Assembly (NCBI GenBank): GCA_028274465.1
Contig: CM051455.1
Location: forward strand, 51,335,725 to 51,399,724
DNA: 64,000 nucleotides
Source of the DNA: Plantago ovata
Taxonomy: Eukaryota; Streptophyta; Magnoliopsida; Lamiales; Plantaginaceae
Direction of reading: 5' to 3'
Below are positions 22,765-33,560 of this stretch, in pieces (positions within the stretch are counted from its first letter, which is position 1; the number at the start of each line of letters is the position of its first letter). The translations under genes and the position numbers were made by a program. Under the pieces are notes generated by a model that made no database searches, was not told where the DNA came from, and saw only the letters and a program-made list of their open reading frames with translations.

Positions 22765-23522
22765 CTGGTTCGAGGGTAAAAAAAGGATAAGGGATTCAGT
22801 CTCTTTGCCTAATGAATGTGACCTCCTATTTACGCTAAAAGAATTTTAGCTAACCGAACCGTCACCGACACCGGATTGACCAACATTTCGGTTCGACATC
22901 CTTACAAAAACTACCAAAAGTAGAAAATCAGTGTAGCCCAACCCGAGACCATCGAAGGGATAGCAAAAGGAAAACCCTTACCAACAAAAATCCCCAATTC
23001 CCAAAAACCCCGATTTTCTCACCGGAATCCGGCCAGAACCACACCCTCCAAAGCGAAAACAAAAGAAAAACAAGCAAAACAAACACAAAAGAGAAGAAGG
23101 CAACATGCATTCAACAAAAGAAACAATCCTCACCACCGAGCAAAGGTCGAATGCAAAGGAAAATTGAAAAGCAAGGTAAAGTAAAGAAGTCGGAAGTAAG
23201 AAGCGTACCTGAAAATCGACGAAAAAGGGTCCTTTCACGGAGCTAAAACCGGCGGCGTGTGTAACGGCGGTAGCGCGTCTAAGAGAGGAAAAAGAAAGAT
23301 TTGAAAGAAGATTGGTAAAGTGAAAAGGAAAGAAGAGGAGAAGAGTTTCTTTTACCTTCCCCACCATCATTATTACAATCACGGTTACCGAGAAGCGTGT
23401 GGAGCACGCGGGATACCAAGAGGCGACACGTGGGGGGAGTTAAACCACCTTCAAGAAAATTACCCCCCTACCCTCTACCCGTTCAAGATTCAAAATGCAC
23501 TTACCCCCTTTCCCGCCAGACA

Positions 23523-23590
23523 TTGAACTTTCGATAGATTCCTCAGTCATCTACCGAAACTTGGGGGACTGGTGATAGGGGAACAAAGGT
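23523..23590 (+). repeat. Extra polypurine tract plus LTR-start remnant
   Basis: About 55 bases ending in CTTGGGGGACTG and then TGATAGGGGAACAA repeat, 138 bases upstream, the sequence that precedes and begins the true 3' LTR at 23711. It is a vestigial duplicate of the polypurine tract and the first bases of the LTR. Confidence 0.6.
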
Positions 23591-23689
23591 AAGGAGCACG
23601 ACGGACAGATATACAAGCCATTCGAAAGGGTATGTACCGAGGGACCACTCTAACAAGATGTTGAACTTCCGATAGATTCCTCAGTCATC

Positions 23690-23710
23690 TACCAAAACTT
23701 GGGGGACTGA
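23690..23710 (+). other. Polypurine tract next to the 3' LTR
   Basis: The purine-rich AACTTGGGGGACTGA abuts the LTR start at 23711 and is the probable plus-strand primer site. Confidence 0.55.
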
Positions 23711-24119
23711 TGATAGGGGCACAAGGGTGTAGGACCTCGAAAGGCCACACACCTCCCTCGAAGGATCCTACCCAAAGTCCAAGCTTCCTGACTCTCGAAA
23801 GCAGATATGACAGAGGAGCATCTCCGTATTGTCCCTCGAATAGGGGACCATGACAGAGCCGGGGTCCACCATGTATCCTCCCTATATATATGTCTCATTT
23901 ATTATGCATGCGGACACGTTAAGATACATATTTTTCCATACACATTGAATTGGTATCAACCTAACTGAGGTAGGTTGATCCCCGAGCCCCTCCCTTTTCC
24001 GTTTCCCTTCTCTATTTTGCAGGTACACAGTCCTATCCTACCACTACTCATATCCCCTCTAGCTTCAAGGGAATGAGAGCATGATCTCGTAGAGCCCTAG
24101 AACGGTTCTAACCTCATCA
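23711..24119 (+). repeat. 3' LTR
   Basis: 409 bases, matching the 5' LTR with about ten substitutions and a 2-base deletion in the TA run. It is followed by the target duplication GATGT. Confidence 0.92.
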
Positions 24120-24124
24120 GATGT

Positions 24125-26400
24125 AAAGTGACTTTTAACCTATTTAGTTGAAAATGAAATGGCTATAAAGCTATTAAAAGATGCGCAACTCATGATTGAA
24201 TATATACGCCATGGCATATGGTTAGCATTGGTACCTCTTACTCGAAGAGCACAACCCTTTCGCCAAGGGACAAGGCGCAAATGTACTACAATACAATGTG
24301 GGAGCTATTAAATGCACCCAGACGTACGTAGAGATCATGTTCATATTCATAGAGATATAAATTTCAACAAAAATATGATTAATTATAGAAATGTTTATTC
24401 ACATGCACAAGCCATGTAATTGAGTTACATTCTAGTGTTCGACACTAGGTTTTGGAGCATGAATATGGTCCATATGGACTTTCACCTTTCACGTTAAAAT
24501 TCAAAATCCAGTTTAAAATCCAATGCCAAATAGTGAAAATTTTAGTTTATATCCGACATAACCAACATGAATTTTTATTTATTTACATATTATTTTTTTT
24601 GAAAAGTTATTTGGAAAAATATTTGGTCGTTTACACTTTGAGTGAACGCAACGGAATTTCAAAACATTTAACCAACATGCATGACAACAGATATTTAACA
24701 TGCTAATACATATGTAATAAAAGTAAGATCAAAGAATCTTATAGTTTGAGCAATTCCAATTCTCTTGTGTTTAATTCAGCAAACTCCAATTGGTGTTTTG
24801 TCGATCTCCTCTTAGACATGTCTAGCATAAGCTTCGTAATCCTCTCCAGTGAGTTCCAATCCTTCAAGCTCTTCACCAAGCAAGTCCCACTCTCCCATTG
24901 AATCCAGTTTGAATCCTTCACCTTGGTATCCATAAAAGTTCGTCGACCAAAAAGTGGTAGGATACTCTTTGAAAAAGTATGAAATATAAAATAATATGGA
25001 GTGAAGTGTTTTTCTGTATTTTTAATTATTTTTTTATTTTAATTAATATCTTCTGCAAAAGAAGACAAGAGGAGTGATATATTGTTTTATGTTATTTTCT
25101 TCGAGAGAAGAGAAAAGAAAAGCAAGCAAGTAATACTCTAAGTGGTCCTTTTCAGTTTTTTTTCTCTTTCGTCTTTTAGTTTTAGCTGTGTAAAGAGGAG
25201 AAGATAAAGATGTGTAGCATACCTCGATCTGAAGTCTTAATGCTATGCATGTGTGTAACGTACAAATCTATCTTCTTACTAAATGCGATAAGAGTGGTGG
25301 AGAGAAGTGGTTGGGACGTGAGCAACGGCTCCTCCCTCTTGATCCAAATCCAATACCATTTTGAATATGCATACAATGATTAAAGATCAACTTAACAATG
25401 AGATGTAAAGTATTATCTCCCCAATGTCTATTGCGAGGAATGAATTCTCTTTTGGTTCAACTACTATTCCCCATGCGCTTCATAATATATCTAACACATG
25501 TTGTTGTATCTATCCCATTTGGAGGGCAAGCATGGTCATGGTCAATATATTATTCAACGCATGTAGTTAGTATTGACCACAAGTTAGAGGACTACTATAT
25601 CACCCTACACACTGATACTTCCATAGACACATTAATAGGAATCAATCAAACGGATTCTCGGCGGGTTTGGCAACACCCTCTATGGTGTTTCATCCATTAT
25701 GAATGACTAAGTCATTCGCAGTTGTGAGAGTCGCTACATTCCTCTATGAATATGATGCGGATCGCATGCTAATCTTTAACGTGCGTCACTGATATTCCAA
25801 ATCACAATGACCTCGATTGGGGCTATTTTAGGACTTACGTTCTGTCATCCAAGTTCTCACACTTCGTGATAACTTATAGTCATGGGAACATTTTATATAA
25901 TTATCATAAGAACAACCATATAAATAATTCAAAATGTAACAACAATTAACTGCTAATTATAATTAATAACATATTGATTATGATCTTAATACATATCATC
26001 CCACAAATTTACTTTCAATATTATCTTGGACAAGTCATCAATTTACCACATTAGTTCCGAGTAAGGATAAAAATGAATACTCATCCATTCTCTTGAAGGT
26101 TTCTCATCTTTCTATTTTTGACGTTTCCATAGAAGTTCACATTAAAAAAATGAAAATATTTATTATAATCACTACTCCCACCATATAATTCTATTTATCT
26201 TGTACTCACCATTATTTATTCCTTCTCTACTCCAATAATATCTCACCCACATTACCTTTTGTATTTTACTTACACCACTTCATTTTCCTTAAATTTGTGC
26301 CCTCTAGAGCAATGAAAAACTCTTGAGGGCCGGGTTAATTATTAATTTGAGCCCAGAACTTGCTTAATTTGAGGGGAGGTAAAATTCTTTCACGCGCTGC
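24125..26400. other. Intergenic; one possible exon remnant
   Basis: AT-rich DNA. Apart from the minus-strand exon-like frame at 24812-24962, I see no coding or repeat structure that I can name. Confidence 0.4.
24812..24962 (-). pseudogene. Possible last-exon remnant of an unrecognised gene
   Basis: Read on the minus strand after a pyrimidine-rich AG acceptor, an open frame runs EYPTTFWSTNFYGYQGEGF, then LDSMGEWDLLGEELEGLELT, and ends EDYEAYARHV-stop. It has no ATG. Composition (Glu, Leu, aromatic) looks protein-like, but I recognise no family. It overlaps a 64-codon ATG frame (24933-24739) in another phase that looks less natural. Could be chance. Confidence 0.25.
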
Positions 26401-26401
26401 T

Positions 26402-26416
26402 TCTATATATAAAGGT
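26402..26416 (+). promoter_or_regulatory. TATA box of the 11S globulin gene
   Basis: CTATATATAAAGG lies about 75 bases upstream of the ATG at 26487, a normal plant distance from the start. Confidence 0.55.
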
Positions 26417-27299
26417 TGTATCACTTGCTCACGTTCAACTCATCAAATGTCTGTAGAGCAATATATAACAAATAATCTACAATAATATGTCCCTAATTAT
26501 CTCTTTTCCACTCTTTGTTAATTTTAGCTTTCTTATTATCTCAAATGGCCCTTTCATTCTTGTGCAAGGGGCAAGTGTGAATTTACCTTGTAATCTCACA
26601 ACGATAACGGCGGATGAACCTAGCTTCACATATACGTTTGAGGCCGGCGTCTCTGCATTTTGGAACCAATTTACCAATCAATTCATTTGCGCTAATGTTT
26701 ATGCTGTTAGGAACACTATTCTCCCCAAAGGACTTTTGTTGCCTCATTACGTTGATGCTCCTCAGCTCATTTACATACTGAAAGGCTAGTTTTGATCCTT
26801 TACCTAATATCAATATTTTATTTCCATGAAATATAAGGTTTGCTATGGGTTAATTAATATTCGTTGGTAGCATCAAACACAGTCAAAGTTATTAAATTTG
26901 CATGTTCTTAATAACATTACTCCAATTGTATTCACATTATCCACGTATATTATCCTTGTCTCATTAATTGTTCTTTGCTGAAACTATGCAGGAGAAGGTG
27001 TTCAAGGAACTGTTTTTCCAGGATGTCCCAATGACTATGATTCGAGAATGGACCAATATCAAGGAGTTGGCAAGTTTCAAGCTGGCGACATTCTAGCATT
27101 GGCGGCCGCAGGCACAACTATTTGGCTTTACAACACCGGAGATGTTCCGGTTGTTACACTTTCGATATTTAACTACAGAAGTCCATTTGACCAGCTTAAT
27201 TCGAAATTCAGGGTTAGTAATTTTAATCTCATTTTATAGGATTGATCTAAAAGATTTTTATAAGAGTGTTCGAGTGGTAACTGCGCTGGAGTAGCACAT

Positions 27300-27828
27300 G
27301 AGAAGTCGAGAATTAATCAGAAACATTGCATGCATTAGACCGTTGCATGCATTAGATGTATGTTACCGATCTGGCATCTCTACTGGTAAGGAGGTGGATA
27401 TTGGTTTGAGTGACGGGAGTGATAGGTCCCTCCGTCCTGCAGACTTGCTCCTTTATGCTTGGATAGGGGGCGGGATGTTTGTGTGGATCTGACCTGGTCT
27501 TCCCCCTTGACCCGGTCTGGGTTGGTGGACTTTGTGCCTGGACATGCGGTTGCTGATGCCACCAAACGCAAGTGCGCGAAGTATCGGGACTTGTGTGCGG
27601 CTAAGGGATATGAATTTTTTCCTTTCTCTTTCTCGACACTTGGAGAGTTGGATGCTGAGGCTGTGGATTTTCTTGTTAGAATCCGGGATTTTGCTTTGGC
27701 TCAGGATATTGGGCACGTGTTGCCCATCATATTTTCCCTAGGATTAGTTTGTTTCTCAACTGCCCTCTAATTTTGTGTGAACTTTCATTGTATTGTTTCT
27801 GATTTATTGAATTCCACTTATTATTATT

Positions 27829-27886
<58 letters not shown>

Positions 27887-27890
27887 GATG
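27300..27890 (+). mobile_element. Non-LTR retrotransposon 3' fragment with (TAA)n tail, copy 1
   Basis: The frame reads LRPADLLLYAWIGG, then VDFVPGHAVADATKRKCAKY, and then YEFFPFSFSTLGELDAEAV. I recognise this as the region after the reverse transcriptase in a group of plant non-LTR elements. A (TAA)n tail of about 60 bases follows at 27825-27886. It is 5'-truncated and shifted in frame upstream of 27460. It lies in intron 2 of the 11S pseudogene. Confidence 0.6.
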
Positions 27891-28126
27891 ATGGATGTTG
27901 GATTTTGATGCTGTGGAGTTGATTGTTAGAATCCGGAGTTTCGCTTTGGCTCAGAATCCTGGGGCGCGCTCTGCTCATTTTATTTTTTCTAGAGTTAGTT
28001 TTGCTATTGCTAAGGGAGTGGGAGCACAACTTGTTTCTCGGCCGCCCACTAATTTTTTGTAAACCTTACATTGTCGTTGATTTATATTAATAAGTTATTA
28101 TTATAAAAAAAAATTAAAAAAAAATA

Positions 28127-28185
<59 letters not shown>

Positions 28186-28198
28186 TGATGATGATGAT
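27891..28198 (+). mobile_element. Non-LTR retrotransposon 3' fragment with (TAA)n tail, copy 2
   Basis: A second, shorter piece of the same kind of element: DFDAVELIVRIRSFALAQNP and then VSFAIAKGVGAQLVSRPPTN-Phe-Leu-stop, which is the protein's true C-terminus. A second (TAA)n tail changing to (TGA)n follows at 28120-28198. The tails fit target-primed insertion of elements that end in simple repeats. Confidence 0.55.
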
Positions 28199-28633
28199 TA
28201 GGGCCGGGCATAATAACCGAAAAACCGAAAACCGATCCGAGAAATCGAAAAACCAAACCGAACCAATCCGATCCAGCATCTTCGGTTCGGTTTGCGGTTC
28301 ATTACTTTGACAGATTTCGGTTTTCGGTTCGGTTCGGTTAAAAAACCGCGGTTTATCGGATTAAACCGAACCGAATCAATATTATTATTATTATTTTTTT
28401 TTTTACAAATTATATCCGTATCGTATGAACTTTGAATTTTGAATAGACTAATCGTAATCGTTTCCGTATCCGTATCGTATGAACTTTGAATTTGGTGAAC
28501 TTCTTCCATTTGGTAGAAAATTGTCAAACTTGTGTTTTGACTTTTGATTTGATTTAGAGTACTACTGTTTGATTTGGATATTTGTGGCAAAAACCTGTTT
28601 GATTTGGATATTTGCTGCATGCCTATTTGATGG

Positions 28634-28670
<37 letters not shown>

Positions 28671-28841
28671 AGTTCGGATTATTCGGATCAAACCGAAACC
28701 GATCCGATAATTTTCGGATCAAACCGAAACCGATCCGAAATTTCGGTTCGGTTTTCGATTTGAACAAAATTTTACTGTTCGGTTCGGTTCAAACCGAAGT
28801 TCGGTTCGGTTTTGAACCGAACCGAACCATGCCCAACCCTA
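28199..28841. mobile_element. hAT-type MITE (orientation A)
   Basis: The element starts TAGGGCCGGGCATAATAACC and, from the other end inward, TAGGGTTGGGCATGGTTCGG. The ends and interior are rich in ACCGAA / TTCGGT motifs with an A-rich centre. Eight bases, ATGATGAT, flank it on both sides, though they lie in a (TGA)n run. A second copy with unique flanks lies at 55594-56244 in the opposite orientation. No ORF. Confidence 0.75.
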
Positions 28842-30246
28842 ATGATGATGATGATGATAATAATATATTGTGAATTTTCTAAAAGTTAATTTAAAATTTG
28901 GTTTAGGTTCAACGCTTGCAGATATTTTTCCTAGTTGGAAACAATCCTATAGGCCAAGGTTCGAGTGTGCAAGCTCCTGGAGAAGGGGTTGGCAACATAT
29001 TCTCCAGTTTTGATCCAGATATGCTTGCTCAAGCTTTCAATGTAACTCCCCAGTTAGCGTTACAACTTCAAGGCGAAAATGACAACAGATGAACAATTGT
29101 CCTAGCAGATCTAATGATTGAAATGGACAACGCAACAAAACAAGAAGAACGACCAAAATACAATGTGACGAATGAGCAACTCGGGAGAAATTTGGCTGCA
29201 GAAGAATATAGTCGATGCACAATGAAGTTAGGGGTGAACCTAATTCAAGAAGACTCATATATATTGGAATAATCCATTGGCGGGCAGAATTACTTCAGTT
29301 AACAGCGGAAATGTTCCACATCTCGATTTGATTCAGCTTAGCGCTGAGAGAGTCGTCCTCTATAAGGTATGGTTGAAGACAAATTTAATGCAATTTTCAT
29401 AATTAAGCATGTTGACACTCTCACGTAGCGTGTATGAGTTCCACATGTTGTGTGTGAGAGGGTGTTAACGATCGAGTATACGTAATGCCGAAAAAGAAAA
29501 AAAACACCTGACGTATTGTGAAGTTAAAGATGGCTAGACTATTACTTCCTTCATTTTTTTAGTTACTTTAAGTGGTAAAAATTACCAATTTTAAGGAATA
29601 ATATTAAAGAATTTATTAAAGAATTGATTTGTATAAGTATTTAATTGTGAAAGGGTGATAAAGTATGATAGAGAGTGAAAAAGTTGTTATAAAGAAGGAG
29701 AGATGAATAATAAAAATTGGTAACTGGGTTGGGTTGAAAATTTTTCCATATTTGGGTTAGTAAGTTTGTAACAATAATGCTGAGAATAGAAACCTAGAAA
29801 GTTAGGAATGAAATGGATTAAGTATTAATTAAAGGTAGTGTTTGCAACTTTAATTATTTATTTTTTTATGTGCAGAATGCCATGCTGGCACCTCACTGGA
29901 ACGTGAATGCTCACTCCATAATGTACATTATATCTGGAAGCATCAGAATTCAGGTAGATGACCAGACTGGTAACTCAGGGTTCAATGGTGAGGTTCGAGA
30001 GGGACAGATTATATTCATACCAGAATACACCGTGATCCTGATGAAAGCTGGTGAGCTCGGATGTGAATTTATAGCGTTCAAGACGATGAGTGCTGATGAG
30101 TGCATACAACATTTCTCGTGAGGATGCAATCAGACTCAAGTACAATCGGCAGGAAACCATAATATTCAGTCGTGTACTTGTTCCTCCAATTCATTAATAT
30201 TCAGTCCCATAAGGGAATTCTTTTCTCTATATGTATGACCATATTA

Positions 30247-30523
30247 CTCCCTCCATTCCCTGAGAAGTGTCCTGTTTTACCATTTTGAGTGTTCCGTTAG
30301 AAGTGTCTTGTTTCCTTTTTTGGAAATAATACTAACCCACACATATTATAAAATATACATAATATGTGGTCCCAAGTCATTAAATAATATTATTACTCCA
30401 CCAAACATATTTATTTTGATCCAACAATATGGTCACAACTCCACTTGCATCTTTATTTTAATAATTTATCTTAAAACTTGAGCCGAAAGTAGAAGTGAGA
30501 CACTTCTCGAGGAATGGAGGGAG
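30247..30523. mobile_element. Stowaway MITE
   Basis: Ends CTCCCTCCATTCCCTGAGAA and, inverted, CTCCCTCCATTCCTCGAGAA, flanked by TA on each side. 277 bases, AT-rich centre, no ORF. The class is Tc1/mariner-derived. Confidence 0.85.
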
Positions 30524-30539
30524 TAGCATCTAATAATTA

Positions 30540-31715
30540 ACCTCTTAACAATATGTGAAGGAAACGCGCGTGGGCAATACGCAGCCCCTGATTTTTCTCC
30601 CTTCCTTCCTTCCACTATCAATCAGGTCTCTCAAGTTCATCTTTCTTTCTCGCTTCTTCTCTATCAATCCTTCCTCTATCAGGTATCTCAAGTTCTTTTA
30701 ATCTCGAGATTTCTCCCGTCTTCTCCGGTGGCCCTAACCGCACATAGAAACCCGTCTTCCTTCTCCGGTGGCCCTAACCGCATATAGAAACCGTCTTCTC
30801 CGGTGGCCCTAAATGCAAGCCCTAGCTGTCTCTCGCTCTCATGGCGGTTTCACTTGCCAAAGTCAACTTCTTGGAGCAACGGTACAATTCAGGTTCGATT
30901 GGATCTGTATTTTATTTTATTCAGGTTTAAATTTTGGTCACACGATTTCTAATTTTTTCTGAAAAAAAAGATACAATTTCTAAATAGAAAGCAAAATATG
31001 CGTTATTCTGCAGTTTGAAGCATGTATAGTCATAGGTGGAAATGGTTGAATTAAGCACCTGTCTAGGGTCCAGTATAGTCACTTAAACACTACATGTTAT
31101 TCTTAATTTTGATGAATTCGGTATGAGGTTGAGAGATACTAGATAATATTGTCTAAAGCTAGAGTGCATCTTACGAAATTAGATGTAGTTTGGGAAAATT
31201 ATGCATATTGGATAATAAACATATTGGTTCATTACATTGAGTTTGTTTTCCAGAGTCACTCCGCAAACAAGGTGAAATGGTAACATACTAAGTCTATTGA
31301 CTTTAGAAACGGGCTGCTCTTTATATTATTGTCTTAACTTTGTCTTATAAATTAGGAATTTTGGTACAGAGAGATTGTACCTCACTCTTTCAATTCCTAA
31401 TTTTTCTCCAATTTAGTATTTTTTTTCTCCTTTTTTTAAAAAATTTTTTTAGCCCTACTTTTGGTTTTTTAAATTCATTTTATTAGTAAAAAAAACACGT
31501 ATAACAACAATAACAATATAGAAAGAAATTATATTGAGTGAACATTAACAAAATAAAATTTAACAAGGAGAACGCTTCGTATGTGTAGCGTCACAAAAAA
31601 ACGTATAACCATAGTAACAATATAGGAATAAATTATTGAGTGAACATTAACAAAAAAAAAAAAAAAATTAACAAGGAGAACGCTTCCCACGTGTAGCGTG
31701 CAACGCAAGTACTAG
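30540..31715 (+). mobile_element. Helitron-like element with captured 5'-exon sequence
   Basis: The 3' end fits the plant Helitron rule: a small GCGT-GCA-ACGC hairpin, then AAGTACTAG, with the next base T. A related, older end lies about 110 bases upstream (AACGCTTCGTATGTGTAGCG near 31570). Upstream, at 30600-30900, is gene-like leader DNA. TCTCCGGTGGCCCTAA occurs three times in tandem, then ATGGCGGTTTCACTTGCC opens a short frame (MAVSLAKVNFLEQRYNSG) that ends at a possible donor. The 5' end could not be placed, so the start given is approximate. Confidence 0.4.
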
Positions 31716-31843
31716 TATATAATAATCTCAAGGAAGATTGAAAATAAAATGTAAAAGAGTACTTTGTTGGTGAAATTACTTAATTTGTCAATCATTTTGC
31801 CTTTGATTGTATTTTACACAGAGGCACCTATATATTATATATA

Positions 31844-32087
31844 CTCCCTCCGTCCCAGAGCACCACCATTTGTTTTTTGTCACAGAAAATAAGGAGAACA
31901 ATTAAATATTGAGTTATATTGATAGTGGGTGTTGTTTTCACTTTATGGAGGATTTGTGGCCACAAAAATGTGATGGAATATAAAAGTATTATAACCATGT
32001 CCAAATATGGCAAATAAATGAAATGGTGCAACTCTAACGGGATGCCCAAAATGGCAAAATGGTGCAACTGTTTTGGGACGGAGGGAG
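31844..32087. mobile_element. Stowaway MITE
   Basis: 244 bases with near-perfect ends CTCCCTCCGTCCCA in inverted orientation and TA on both flanks. It belongs to the same class as 30247-30523 but has a different interior. Confidence 0.88.
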
Positions 32088-33468
32088 TATGATGATGGTA
32101 CACCAGTTGAGTGATATTCTAATGTTATATACATTATCTTTATTTTGGTACCAATTGATGGTACAACAATTGAAATTATTTGGCCGTCTGGAAAAAGGTG
32201 AGAAATGGACTGGTGGTGGGTGAAGATGCGAGTTTTTTTTAATTGATTATTTTAACAACAAAGGTTAATTAATAGATAAAAATACAAAAAAAATTAAAAA
32301 AAAAAATAGCATGATTCTACTAAACCTTACATTCCTATTATAAATAAGGAGGGTATTAAAGAGATAATACTAATATATAAATTGAAGTAGGGTTGATAGC
32401 TATTTATCATCATATATTATGGAGCTTAATTAGAAAATTTTACCCTATAACATATATACGCAACACATGCGTGTTATGTTTTAGGTTCACTATTCCGGTT
32501 TTACCCATCTTAATTCTGTGACAATGTTTAGAATTGGAATTTCAAGAACAAAACTTTTACCGCATAAATCTTGTACAAACTTTCACAATTTTAAATAACG
32601 ATGACACTTAATTAAGCAGTAACATTCAAATGGTGTTTTCCTTAATTGGCTTCGCCCATGCTGGCCCATGACACATTATACTTTAGTATGACCCATTATA
32701 CTTTAGTAGCTCACCAGTGTTCTATATAATTTGACCGTTTAGTTCATTTATGAGAAAATATAGAATTAGCCAAGATCCGTAAGGGTCAACAGTTAACCTA
32801 CAGAGTGTTACATGCCTTCGTGGCTTTGTAAGATTGTCGAGAGCTAGCGGCCTTAGGAGTATGCCCTATGTTTGTTTCCATTGTGGTTTTTGCTCAACAA
32901 CTTTCAAGGTTAGAAAATTTGGTCCAGCCCTCCAATTTATTGCACCTAAATGATTGATTTGGAAAGTTGTCATACCATGTGAATAAAAGTTAAAGAAAAC
33001 ACACACTTATTCAAAGTCGCATCAGAGCACAACATGAACCCATCCACAATGTATATATGATTTGCCCCCGCCTTTCAAATCCTAGGTCCATCCATGTATA
33101 TATAAAACTACACTATTTTGACATGCTTGTAATCGCCATGCATGGATTTCTTTTAACTACATTTCTTTTGGACACTCTTTCTTGAAAACACAGAAAAGGT
33201 ATGATCGTGTATGAAAGATTTGTTTGTTCCTATTGCACGAAACAACGTTTAATTACAAAACCCCACCTGCATGTGAATGTTAGGTGCATGCATAAGTGGT
33301 TGATCGAAATAATTAAGTTACTCTATTGATGTGGATCATGTCCTTCTTTCCAACTATTAGGTGCCTTGGTACCTTCTTCATTCAGTTAGATATAATGATT
33401 TTATGTGTGCGTGCATGAACGGTTGGAACATTATGAATTTCTGTCACATGGCACTGTCTTAAACATCT
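32088..33468. other. Intergenic; promoter-side duplicate block near its end
   Basis: Mostly AT-rich DNA with no gene. About 33250-33430 (CCACCTGCATGTG, TGGTTGATC, TGCATGAACGGTT) matches about 12040-12250 and, inverted, about 5600-5800. Confidence 0.45.
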
Positions 33469-33480
33469 GTCTATAAATAT
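33469..33480 (+). promoter_or_regulatory. TATA box of acidic-protein gene 4
   Basis: TCTATAAATATA about 85 bases before the ATG at 33561. Confidence 0.5.
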
Positions 33481-33560
33481 ATCTATAAGTTCACTTTATT
33501 TGAAAAGAACATTCAAATCCTCTATATATCCATTTTTCATCATTTCATACAAGCTCAAGT

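Larger units (their letters stand above)
12969..24119 (+). mobile_element. Ty3/gypsy retrotransposon, Tat/Retand-like lineage, complete but mutated
   Basis: An 11.15-kb element is flanked by perfect 5-base target duplications GATGT (12964-12968 and 24120-24124). Two LTRs of about 410 bases begin TGATAGGGG and end CATCA; by hand count they differ at about ten positions plus one 2-base indel, so the insertion is fairly recent. Gag, protease, reverse transcriptase, RNase H and integrase follow on +, and then a long antisense ORF region follows on -. The extra RNase H domain and the 3' antisense ORF are features of the Tat lineage. Several stops and frameshifts in gag-pol mean it is not autonomous. 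Confidence 0.92.
26487..30121 (+). pseudogene. 11S (legumin-type) seed storage globulin pseudogene, four exons
   Basis: 11S globulins are double-cupin proteins stored as hexamers in seed vacuoles. Exons: 26487-26784, 26992-27212, 28907-29366 and 29876-30121. Exon 1 has a hydrophobic signal peptide and the first-cupin motif GLLLPHYVDAPQLIYILKG. Exon 2 has VQGTVFPGCP and a FQAGDILALAAAGTTIW motif. Exon 3 has LVGNNP, then LAQAFNVTPQLALQLQGEN, and later [14 protein letters not shown]. Exon 4 has NAMLAPHWNVNAHSIMYIISG and a final IAFKTMSADE. Exon 3 is broken by a TGA at 29090-29092, where intact 11S genes have a Gly-type codon, and by a net one-base shift: its length of 460 bases is not a multiple of three although both borders are phase 0. 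Intron 1 starts with GC, not GT. Intron 2 has expanded to 1.7 kb by insertions. Confidence 0.88.

Noticed and set aside
22928..23382. Hydrophobic frames between the antisense ORF and the 3' LTR
   Set aside because: They probably arise from the 5' leader of the antisense transcript. Low-complexity Phe/Leu composition and no family.
25398..25706. 102-residue frame starting MRCKVLSPQC
   Set aside because: No motif, mixed composition and no support from context.
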